Source: Amyelois transitella (taxonomy: Eukaryota > Arthropoda > Insecta > Lepidoptera > Pyralidae). Taken from it: 64,000 bases of DNA. Below the pieces are notes generated by a model, which saw nothing but the letters and a program-made list of their open reading frames with translations, searched no databases and was not told the DNA's origin. Location of the stretch: NCBI RefSeq assembly GCF_032362555.1, contig NC_083518.1:4848501-4912500 (forward strand), written 5' to 3'. Made by a program: the position numbers and the translations under genes. Below, piece after piece: positions 22,544 to 32,262 of this stretch (positions within the stretch are counted from its first letter, which is position 1; each line of letters starts with the position of its first letter).

Positions 22544-23136
22544 CTAACGTCCTTGTGCAGTGCCTATACAATTTCCTCTAGGTGAACCACCGACCGACAA
22601 TCCGGCAACTTCAACGAGTTTTATTTCATCGACGGCGGCCGGCATTCTGTCTGGGGCAGCGATGCGAAGAAGAAAATAGTTTGCATAAAACGATTTCTAG
22701 ATTAAATTCTTGGCTGCTTGTGAGAAGAACGTTGTTTTATTTTTATTTCTCAGGTTAATTCTAGATATCGGATGAACCATTTGATCCTGTATGTGTGTAA
22801 AAAAATTTGGATCTCTTTAGTAATACGTAAAAGAATTTTGCCGACTACGCCTGGCACAAAAGATTTGAGGTTTTTATTAAAATCTACACATTAAAATATA
22901 GATCGTCAAAAACACGAACATCACGGTTAGCTGGATGGCGTTGAGATTCAGATCAAGAATTGACTTTGACATTCATCTTTCACGACCTTTTCGACCCGAC
23001 TTTAAAAAAACCGGTTCAAAAATAAACAGATTATAGGTACACCTGTAGGGTTTTTGTCACCGGACAAGCGCATGCGCCGGCCGTGACCTCGGCGCGAGGG
23101 CAGCCCCAAGGCGAGAGCGAGCAGGAAGATGACTAG
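22544..23136 (-). other. Candidate two-exon small reading frame (or split repeat) in GC-rich islands
   Basis: Two GC-rich islands stand out from AT-rich flanks. On the minus strand, 23136-23043 is open and reads LVIFLLALALGLPSRRG then GHGRRMRLSGDKNPT, ending at CAG|GTGTAC. At 22650 there is a pyrimidine-rich acceptor (CGCTGCCCCAG). Splicing the two keeps frame and continues DRMPAAVDEIKLVEVAG, then LSVGGSPRGNC, with a stop at 22544-22546. An internal ATG in the first island would give a 45-residue product. The first island also has an acceptor-like GCCGTAG at its start. I do not recognise the product. It could equally be an old repeat interrupted by about 390 bp of other DNA. Confidence 0.3.
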
Positions 23137-24981
23137 CTACGGCAAAATGGACACACCTATGAATTCACCTGTCACAGGAGTAATGAATCCTTTTACATCT
23201 TGAGGAACTCAAAAAACTTAGGAAGAAGCAAGAGATGTATGCGAAAAATATTTTATGTTTTTATCTAGACTTTTGTCTAGGATTAAAAAAGAACTTTTTG
23301 AAGAAACATCAGAACTAATTGTTAATTTAAAGAGGCGCTTTAACCTATGAGATCACCATTAAACTAAACTAAATCAGTCCAGGTGATCTGAAAACATATA
23401 GCTTTGTAAAACTACTTGAAGTCCATTAAAAAAGACTTTTCTTGGAACATTTTGGAAGTTTCATCACAATTGTGTCTAATGCTATTTAGAGGAGATATGT
23501 ATATGTACTATAGGCAGAGCTGTGGCGGCTGGCTACTGAGTTTTCTATAATGGCCTGATGAGGAATCTTTACACTGATTTTAAGCTTTCGCATTGTATTT
23601 TTCTACATCACAGTATTATTTATAAATAGGAATCTTTTACATTTAATTAATTTGTTAAACACCTTTTAAACATAAAAAACATTTTTTTACTTGCTGTCTT
23701 ATCTGTGATCCAATAGGAAGGAAATCAAGGATTTTTTTGACATTTTAACAAAGGTCTTGGGGCTGGTCTGTGAAAATACACATGTGCTTTGAAAGTGGTA
23801 GTAGATATTATTAGATTTAAGTGATGTGACGTCAATAGTGAAAACTTATATCCAATTTTAATTGGATTCAATTCTAATTGGATGTAATATGAACAGTCAC
23901 AACAATATATTGCAAAACAGTGTGGAAAAACTGCAGCTATCTTGGGTAACTTGTAACAGGCAATTTCTAGATTTTCTTTAATACCTATTGAGGTTAAATT
24001 TTTTTTATTTATTCAATTTGTTTGGTTTGAGCTTACATGACCAGTAGCAAAGAAAAAACAGTGTGTGCCAACTGCATGTCTTCCCATGCAGACTGTCAAA
24101 GTGAATGCTAATTTAGTTTTTGTTTTTAATTAAAATAATTTCAGTAGCATAATCTTCGACACAATAGACTACAGAAAGACAAAAACATTTCAATAAGGAT
24201 GAAAAAAAAATGTATATTAAAAAAAATATATAATTGTGTTTAACTTTTTTACTTGGTTATTGTTATGAAGCATCTGAGATGTTTGTACTAGTACCTACTT
24301 AACAGAACTACTTACTACCTACTTAACAGAACAAAAAATCTAATGTAATTCAGTAGGTGCTTTCTTTCATGACAAGATATATTATTAATATGATAAATTA
24401 ATTAATAAAATAATTAATGTTTTAATTAGGTAAAAAAATAATTAAGTCTATTATAATAAACAACATTCAAATATATTAAAAGCTTATTGAGAGATAATCG
24501 TAAGATAAGGTGGTATATTTTCAGAAGATAAACAGGAATATAAAATATCACACAGGGGACAAAGCTTAAGCCAGATATTCTTGAAAAATATATTATAATA
24601 AAACACAGCGCACCCTTTTAATTTCGCACGCAATTATTAGACCTTGTTAAAATGTGGATTAGTCATCAAATACAAAATGAACAATGATGTATGTTATAAA
24701 ATTGAAACTAATACGGTTAACACTATTTTACAACAATAAAGTTTGTCCGCTGCATATAAGTGGAGAATTCGAAAACTTCTAAGGTAATTCAAGCGTCTAA
24801 AGGTAAAAAAAATTGTTAAGATATAGGAATAACACGAAAAATGGCGTTTTGATTTACGGTTATAGAATACAATTGTAATATTTTGGAACGAAAACTTCTA
24901 TAAGAGGTAAAGTATGCAATTATTAACTAAATTAAGCTTAAATTATAACTAAATATAGAGAATAATTAGAAAATATCTTAC
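23137..24981. other. AT-rich DNA without a supported gene
   Basis: Contains a reverse-complement copy of the TGACGTCA-bearing repeat (about 23790-23870) and short direct repeats around 24285-24335 (CTACTTAACAGAAC twice). No coding support on either strand. Confidence 0.5.
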
Positions 24982-25140
24982 CTTTCTAAATTAAATTGAC
25001 AGAAACAAACAGCACCAGAAAATTCATTCACTGTCACTATCACTAGTCTGACTGACTGACTGACTGATCTAGTACTGACAACCTGACAAAATTATAAAAA
25101 AATATTGTATGTAACTTGTCGATGGTCAAAGTTGATGAAC
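24982..25140 (-). promoter_or_regulatory. Possible noncoding first exon and promoter of the kinesin light chain gene
   Basis: A consensus minus-strand donor (GAAAG|GTAAGAT) follows 24982. The kinesin light chain start exon needs an upstream 5'UTR exon with such a donor, and none better was noticed between 8.3 and 25 kb. The putative exon contains a GACT microsatellite (about 25053-25069). Its 5' end cannot be placed. This is an inference from splice consensus only. Confidence 0.3.
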
Positions 25141-25341
25141 AAGATATAACAGCACTTTCAATGGATAGGCCCTTTGCAGTTTAGTTCATACGCAACCTCT
25201 GTCGCTAAGATACAAATCTAGCGCTAAAGAAGCATGAGCACTAACTTTTATTTTAGTGTCATTCATTTAGGTTCGCATCTGCGTGAGATTTAACGAAATA
25301 CATAACACATTAATCGGGCGAGTCCAAAACAATACTAATAG

Positions 25342-25733
25342 TGACGTCACAATATGTTCGTTAGTTCGCATCATGAACCTTCCTTTGACGTCATAAATGT
25401 TTTATAATTAAAAAATCAACATCCATCTCTTTCCCGTGGATGTCGTAAAAGGCGACTAAGGGATTACAAACTTGGGATTCTTTTTTAGGCGATGGGCTAG
25501 CAACCTGTCACTCTTTGAATCTCAATTCTATCATTAAGCCAAATAGCTGAATGTGGCTATTCAATCTTTTCAAGACTGTTGGCTCTGTCTACCCCGTATG
25601 GGATATAGACGTGACCATATGTGTGATGTGTATGTATAATTAATATTAAAACTATTCACTAGTGCGTCATAACCCTATACAACCAAAGAGTAAAGACCAT
25701 TGCCAACCTTACGCGCTGACGTAAATAACGTCA
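25342..25733. promoter_or_regulatory. Cluster of CRE-type motifs between divergent genes
   Basis: Perfect TGACGTCA palindromes at 25342-25349 and 25386-25393, and a near-palindromic pair TGACGTAA...TAACGTCA at 25717-25733. They lie upstream of the plus-strand TMEM218-like gene and possibly upstream of a minus-strand first exon at 24982. CREB/ATF-family proteins bind this motif in animals. Function here is inferred. A repeat elsewhere in the window also carries TGACGTCA, so chance or repeat origin is possible. Confidence 0.35.
25428..25633 (-). repeat. SINE-like repeat family 1, long copy
   Basis: Reads GTGGATGTCGTAAAAGGCGA, then TTTTAGGCGATGGGCTAGCA and CAAGACTGTTGGCTCTGTC, ending near TATAGACGTGACCATATG. 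It is the reverse orientation of the copy at 340-613. It lies just upstream of the TMEM218-like gene. Confidence 0.88.
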
Positions 25734-26040
25734 TTTCTATATTTCTCTCATGTCAGGTTTGATTTGATTGATGTCAGTTTATGTATTATCTGTGTGTCAG
25801 TTCAGCAAGTCAAGTCAAAGGTCGTCTTGCTTGGTCAATTGAGTCTGAATTTTGATGATTTGTTTGGAGAATTTTGTTTGAAACTGGGTGATAAAACTGA
25901 AAGGGGATTAAGCAAAGCTGTGGTGAATATATATGAGACGTTTCATCAGTTAAAAAACCGTAAATAGGTACCTAAATCAATCCTACTGCATGGCCCCTTA
26001 ACATTATCATGTGTATTCTTTTTAAATTACTGCGAGTAAT

Positions 26041-26370
26041 ATGTCCAGTTTTGGTGTGGGCATTTATTTTCTAACGATATTGTGGTTTATGACGCTAATG
26101 CTATGTTGGGTATCAGTAAGAACTGGTCATTACGTGGGGAAAATATCCGTTGGCGTGTCTTTGGTTCTTACAGTAGTGCTGATATCACTGCCAAAAGGGG
26201 ACGTACATGATTACAGTGCCAACTTTTATGACCATTTGTTTGTTTTGCGATACGCGATCCTCTCGTTACTGCTTGTTAGCTGTGTAATTGGTTCAGTATT
26301 TTATTTTGTGTACATATGCCTCGCGCCGATTGAAACTCGTAAACAAACAAGTTTTGGTACTCTTTACTAA
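26041..26370 (+). CDS. TMEM218-like ciliary membrane protein, single exon
   Basis: 109 residues from ATG 26041 to TAA 26368-26370. TMEM218 is a small multi-pass protein of the ciliary transition zone, about 115 residues in mammals. The sequence has three hydrophobic segments (about residues 5-25, 34-50 and 69-92). It matches the family in layout: a GVGIYF..ILWF start, a central LPKGD loop where the family has a proline-glycine-rich stretch, and a C-terminus containing Y..LAPIE similar to the vertebrate YVLEPIY. A consensus splice donor (AAAAG|GTGAGT) occurs only ten bases after the stop, and a poly(A) signal inside a hairpin follows at 26419. The family call rests on remembered similarity and length and is likely but not certain. 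Confidence 0.75.
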   Translation: MSSFGVGIYFLTILWFMTLMLCWVSVRTGHYVGKISVGVSLVLTVVLISLPKGDVHDYSANFYDHLFVLRYAILSLLLVSCVIGSVFYFVYICLAPIETRKQTSFGTLY

Positions 26371-26397
26371 CTTTTAAAAGGTGAGTTGAGATTTGCT

Positions 26398-26472
26398 ATG
26401 GGTCTTTTCTTTTATCTCAATAAAATGTAATTAAATCTTAAGTCATTTTATTGAGAAAAAGAAAAGACCCAT
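26398..26472. terminator. 29-bp hairpin with poly(A) signals on both strands
   Basis: Left arm 26398-26427 (ATGGGTCTTTTCTTTT..) and right arm 26444-26472 are near-perfect reverse complements with one indel/mismatch region and a 16-base loop. AATAAA lies in the left arm at 26419-26424 on the plus strand, and at 26447-26452 on the minus strand. It directly follows the TMEM218-like stop codon and is the first candidate 3'-end signal of that gene. Confidence 0.75.
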
Positions 26473-27553
26473 TTCAAATTGTATGGGATTTTGTAATTTT
26501 TGTTTTCATTATGCCATTTTTATTAATCAATTATTTTAGCTACATTTTACAATTTGATGTGTTAAGATAATAAGATTTGTTATTTGTCCTGGCTTAAATT
26601 AAGTGTGTCTTTAAATGTAGAAAAAATATGTATTGGTGTTTTATGATTCGGTTTCATGATATTAAACTATCTGTTTGTTGCCTAGACCATGCACCTTTGG
26701 GAGAAACTTATGAAAATACTTTGCCGATTTACAACTTAGAAACATAATTGTCTATTTACAGGACTATGCAATATTCTTTTTACAAAGCTTTTAGGGGGAT
26801 CTCTTTTAGTCTTTATATTATTGAATTTTTAAAACTTGGTTTTTCTAGTTAAATGTTACACTAATGTAATGAATTCTTGATGTCAAAATTTTCATGATAA
26901 AAATTAACTGAATAGTATACCTATTTAAATTTTTATCAGAAACTGAAGTCTTACAAATTATCATTGTTCTGCAGTGCAGACTATTTTAATATCAGTTATC
27001 ACCTTTATTGACTTAAGTATTATTCAACATTTGTTTACTCATGTAGTTATGTGCAAACATACTTATATCACAGCCAATTCTCGGAGGGGTCGGCAGATAA
27101 TGCATTTTTCCATTTGCCACAAGTTAGGTAGGTTAGGTATGCAATATTCATGCTTATATTCATCTTGTATATTTACAATCATGAGTACCTATTAAAACCG
27201 AAGATTTTGATTGTTGGTGATAAATGTGCTAACATTTTAATGACCTTGATGCCTATCAACATAGGAAAATATTTTGGTAAATGAGTGAAGCCAATAGAAA
27301 ATGCTAGCAATTTAAGATATTTTCTATGTTGCCAAAATTTTACCATGGATCTGCTAAACTAAGGATAAGCTATCAGTAGATAATTGTTTATTGCATATAA
27401 TTAATTTTATACAACCTAGTCATATGGCAGGGTCGGCAGTCGATCTTGAATGCTCTGGTGGCCCTGACACATAAATTATTTATCAAAATTATTGTGGTCA
27501 TAAAATATAGTTAAGTAAGTTTACTTAGGGAGGCAAAATCTTTGTTTCAGATC

Positions 27554-29161
27554 ATGTCTAATGTTATATGTCGAGGCCTGGGATCGCCCGTCAGGAGTTT
27601 AGCTAAATTAAGGAGAGGCAACCCAATCTCCACATCTATAGTCCACAATGAAACTATTTTAGTTAAAAATAATAATGAATTTGTTAATAAGGTGAGTTCA
27701 CCATTAAAGTATAATTTATAAACTTAAAGGAGATTTTCACATATAATAATAATAAATATAAAGCGGCAAATAACACAGATTGAGCTAGCCCCAAAATAAG
27801 ACAATGTTTTTCTTCTATAACAATTTAATCAAAAATGCATTCCTGCTCCCTGTATGGCATACGCGACGCTTTTTTATCGCGCGATATACTATCGCTATTT
27901 CGCTTTTTATTAAGACGTGATTAGGGACAGCGGTAGTTTATCGTGCGATAAAAACAATGTCGCGCCTGCCATGGTACAGGGAGTGCTAATTCTTGAATAC
28001 AGAATACCTATATCAGATAACTTTGAGCTGGAATAAGTTTAAGTTATTAGTTTATCATAAGACATAATGAGGTGTCATTATGCAGTTTGATTTTTGATAA
28101 AGTATGCATGAATGAAGTCTCATCAATAAGAAAGAATGTAGTATATTATTTGTAATGTAATTATTTATTAATTAGTTGTGTTATGATAGTGTATAATCAG
28201 TTACAAAATCAATACATGTAATGAATGGAGTGATGGATTTTCATATGAACTGTTATCCTAAAATCTAGGACCATGGTCATGGATGCACCCCCATTCATCT
28301 TCATAAATAAGATGCAACCAAGACTAACCCTATTATGATTGAGTTGCCCAAAAGTGACAGGAAATGTTTTGGTCTTTTTATTGCTTATAAACTTGGAATT
28401 CTTTTAGGCAATGGGCTAGCAACCTGTCACTATTTAAATCTCAATTCTATCACTAAGCCTAACAGCTGAACTTCAATACTGCTGGCTCTGTCGACTAAAG
28501 AATAAAGACGTGATTAAATGAATGATTGGTATATAGTTTCCCTTAAGATTACACTCATAAATAATTGATTAATATAATTCAGGTAATGAATAATGACAAG
28601 CCAGTGATAGTGAATTTCCACGCGGATTGGTGTGAACCTTGCAAGATCCTTACTCCAAAGCTGAAGGAGCTCATTGAACCGCTTGGCAATTTGGATCTGG
28701 CTATTGTGGATGTGGAGGACAATGCTGACCTCGTACACACATTTGAGGTATTTATCAATGTCTATTAAAATTATTTGGCATCCATGCAGAATTCTATAGA
28801 GATAAAGTGAAAAAGAGCTTAAGTAGTACTTCTACCTAGCACGCGCGTCAAATCACTGTTTTGCTTTTTATTATGATGTGAACGGCACAGCGGTAGAAGT
28901 GCTGTTATTTTTGTAGTTTATTCACAAGTAACATAAGAAGATCAAACCTCGGAACCGAAGGTATCTTCGGAACGGCGTGAGGTAAGTCTCACCACAAAAA
29001 AAAACATGAACTGAACCAAATCTTTTCAGGTGAAAGCCGTACCAGCGGTCATAGCCATCCGCAATGGACTTATAGTGGACAAATTCATCGGACTAGTTGA
29101 TGCAGATATGATAACGAATCTCATCGACCGGATGTCCGGCAAGGCGAAGGAAAAGGCGTAA
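27554..29161 (+). CDS. Mitochondrial thioredoxin (Trx2 type), three exons, complete
   Basis: Exons 27554-27691, 28583-28747 and 29030-29161, all in phase 0, 144 residues. Thioredoxin 2 is the mitochondrial dithiol reductase that keeps peroxiredoxins and other matrix proteins reduced. Residues 1-46 are basic and lack acids early on (ICRGLGSPVRSLAKLRRG), fitting a matrix targeting peptide. Exon 2 holds VIVNFHADWCEPCK with the redox cysteines at 63 and 66, and exon 3 the cis-proline loop (KAVPA, Pro106) and FIGLVDADMI. The active site is W-C-E-P-C rather than the classical W-C-G-P-C. The first coding exon starts three bases after an acceptor (TTTGTTTCAG), so the 5'UTR begins upstream of an intron. 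Donors are AAG|GTGAGT and GAG|GTATTT. Confidence 0.93.
27846..27983. mobile_element. Short inverted-terminal-repeat element (MITE-like), intact copy
   Basis: Starts CTCCCTGTATGGCATACGCG and ends in the approximate reverse complement (CGCGCCTGCCATGGTACAGG, then GAG), with inner TATCGCGCGATA and TATCGTGCGATA. Related copies lie at 40067-40212 and 50512-50612. It sits in the first coding intron of mitochondrial thioredoxin. It is too short to code for a transposase. Confidence 0.75.
28388..28515 (-). repeat. SINE-like repeat family 1, partial copy
   Basis: Contains TTTTAGGCAATGGGCTAGCA, CCTGTCACTATTTAAATCTC and GCTGGCTCTGTC. It lies in the first coding intron of mitochondrial thioredoxin, about 70 bases before exon 2. 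Confidence 0.75.
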
Positions 29162-29767
29162 GATGACGACTTGACACTCGACTGATAATGGACCTTTGTT
29201 GATGCTATCTTGAATACAATCGATATCGACTATGGCCTCCTTTTTTGTTTTGCTCACATTTGTGAATAGTATGTCCTGTTCATTTATAGATAGTTCAACT
29301 AGAACAAGACCTCCCAAGGAATAGTAAGAAGGTTGAGAACATTACCTCTAGGTACAGCGATAGAAGAATTGCCCACGACATTTGGTGAACACAATTTAAG
29401 CCTATATAATACGGAATTATTGTAGTTGAGAACAAGTATGTTAAGTCTTTGCTTCGGGGTTACATCCATGGAATGTTTAACAGAGCTATGTTAAAATGTT
29501 AACGCCAACCCCTCTGGGAAAGAGACTTGATTTATGTAAATATGTTAAGATGTTAACAATTATTTAAAACCTTATTTCGCACACGTCAAGTTTTAATTTA
29601 GTATAGTTACAACCTTCTTGGAAAGATTTAACACAAAATGGTGGTATACCTAGTCTATGAAATATTAACCCAAATTTTTTTCCAATGTTTTTTTTTATCT
29701 ACATAGTTTTATTTATTTTTTTGCAATCTAGAGACCAATTAGTTCGTAGTCAATTATTCTATTATGA

Positions 29768-29773
29768 AATAAA
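29768..29773 (+). terminator. Candidate poly(A) signal of mitochondrial thioredoxin
   Basis: AATAAA about 600 bases after the stop codon, followed by ATTGCGGGACC. Other weaker signals may be used. Confidence 0.45.
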
Positions 29774-31752
29774 GTTCATTATTGCGGGACCTAATAAGGA
29801 GCAAGCTGCATTTTTATTTAATGCACAGCTCTCCTTTTAATGTAATTGATTGTGAACCAGATTTATCAACAAAGAACACCATATATATAAACTGTAAGTT
29901 GATTGAAAGAATTATAATGAATGTATTTTATTATGTTAGTTATAAAATTACTTTATTATAGAAATAAGTTACAATTATTTACTGTAACATTATTGCAAAT
30001 TTTATAGACGACCTAGTCTTCTCAAGACTGTTTTTTGAATGTGATAAAAAACAGGTTCGTGTTATGTATCGTAAACACAGTTAGATCTTTAAGTGAAATA
30101 TAATAGCTCCATCGCAATAAATTCTTATTTGATTTACCAGGTTGTAAATTTTAACCTTTATACTATACTGAACTCGTTTTTAAAACAATGTGCCTGATTT
30201 TGAGTGTAGTAAAACTTTGATTATTTGTTTGAAATATTGTACAGTATGTTTCATTCAATGATTATGCTTGCCATTTCGTTTTAAGATTTGCTATTTTAAA
30301 ATATGTAACCAAGTTTTTGCCTTGGGTTTTTTTTTTGATATGAAATGATAAGCACTTTTTTCGGTTCTGTTTTATGAAAGACTTTCATTATTACTTCGTT
30401 TATTATTTGTTTCTCAATAGTTAGATTTGTTCTATCAATACATATCTCAGCTTTCAGCTGCCTTACAAGCTCAATGTTGCACTAAATGTTTAGTAAAAAC
30501 CAGATTTAGCTGGGTTACTTCATAACAATATACAATAATATCTGTATAATATTATAATGACTTTAGGTCACACAAATAGAAAATATAGACAATACTCCTA
30601 ATATAGCAAATAAATACTTATTTAGAACCATTCTCATGCAAGTTGATTTTCCAAAAATCTCGGGTAGTTATTTTATGCGGATAAATAAAACAAAACAAGA
30701 GGTTAGCTACTTATATATTTTTTACTATCTTTTGTTTTATTAAAAAGCGCAATTTACTTTTTAATAATTGCAATTTAATACACGTATACGAGAAACACAA
30801 TGTTCCTTAATGTATGGTTGATAAAAGTAAAGTAGGTACATCACAAATTTATAGCTAGTTAGTGATAAGCAATAGACGGACAGACGTAATCATAATTTTT
30901 TTTTTATTGAATTCGCTTATTAATCCCGATCACATTTTAAATATCGACAAAATCGTATACAGATTTAAACATAAAGAAAATTTCTATTTTTCACTGGAGA
31001 AATTAGAAGGCTTTAGTACCGCACTGTGCAGTAAATTGGCACAATTAATAAAATTTATATTTTGTGATATTGCGCTCATGATTTTCACGGGTTGAATATA
31101 TTGATCTAGATGAATAGTTGAATATATTGATAGTTTAATATTGCTGAGCTTAATGTTGCTTTTAGGTGCTCCAAAAGTCCATCCTTTAGAATCTATTGTT
31201 GTATTTCATATTATTATTATTATTTTGTGTTCAATAAGAAAGTTCTGTAAAAAGAAATTTAAATCTCGTATCGCTTATTTTGTTGCCAGAATTCAAATTG
31301 AAATGAGAATTATTTTGGTAGGCATACATTTTCTTATTTCTTTCTCTTCTGTATTTAGTATTAGGCTCATAATATTATTCCGATTTCTATGATTAGGATA
31401 GTCCCAAAATTAGACCATATTTGGGTCCACTTTACCTTATCATATAAATGTTGATAGTTTAGGCGTATTGTAATGTAAATGTAGACCAATGCTTTTATTT
31501 TTACTTCAAAATAGTAAACTAGGCTTTTGTTTTCTTTCCATTCGAATTGTTAGACAAAAGTGATTCAACGGAATTGTATTATTTTTGCAATAATCCTTGA
31601 CCTAATAACGAATGTATAATGATAATAAATCCATATTTTTCTTATTCAGATCTTTTATTGATATTTTCTAATCTCTCATTATTCTAAAATGTAATAAAAG
31701 TAAATAATAGTATTTAGTAAATTCATGCAACGCAGCTAAACGTGTGGTTTCC

Positions 31753-31970
31753 GGCACTAGAATAGAATCACTCCATATCTTTCCATGGATGTCGTAAAAG
31801 GCGACTGAAGGGATAGGCTACTTAACTTAAGATTCCTCCTTATAGGTGATGGACTAACAACCTGTCACCATTTGAATTTTAATTAAAGCCATTCAGCTGA
31901 ACTTTGCCTTTCAGCTTTTTTAAAGACTGTTGGCTCTGTTGTCTACCCCGCAAGGTATATAGACGTGACA
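31753..31970 (-). repeat. SINE-like repeat family 1, long copy
   Basis: Contains CATGGATGTCGTAAAAGGCG, GGACTAACAACCTGTCACC and AAGACTGTTGGCTCTGTTG, ending at TATAGACGTGACAATA. Confidence 0.85.
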
Positions 31971-32017
31971 ATATTTATGCACGCAGCTAAAATAAATTTG
32001 TTATTTATTACACATTA

Positions 32018-32262
32018 GTTTGAATACTCACCTGATGCTCTAACGGTGAGGGAATGACATGACATGAGGAAATTTGCACATTCAGGCAACTGGATGTGTA
32101 ACCATGATTGATCCAATACAAATACATGTTAGGTTCCCTGCAAAGGTTAGACGGGAGTGGCTTCGTTTAAAAACATGACTCGCTCAATCCAAGTCCCCGA
32201 GCTCTACAGAATGGAGTGAGGATACAACCGGGACCAAAGCCAGGAGGAAGAAGACTAAAAGT
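32018..32262 (+). repeat. Interspersed repeat family 2, longest copy
   Basis: Runs from TTTGAATACTCACCTGATGC through TTGCACATTCAGGCAAC to GCAACCGGGACTAAAGC-like sequence (here ACAACCGGGACCAAAGCC). Related copies at 37915-38025, 44820-44896, 47705-47818 and 50365-50515 each share part of it. The copy at 37915 carries a tRNA B-box-like GGATTTGAACC (reverse complement GGTTCAAATCC), so tRNA ancestry is possible. Confidence 0.75.

Noticed and set aside
30862..31392. Two AT-rich frames of 77 and 83 codons
   Set aside because: Composition follows the AT-rich background and no conserved motif is visible.
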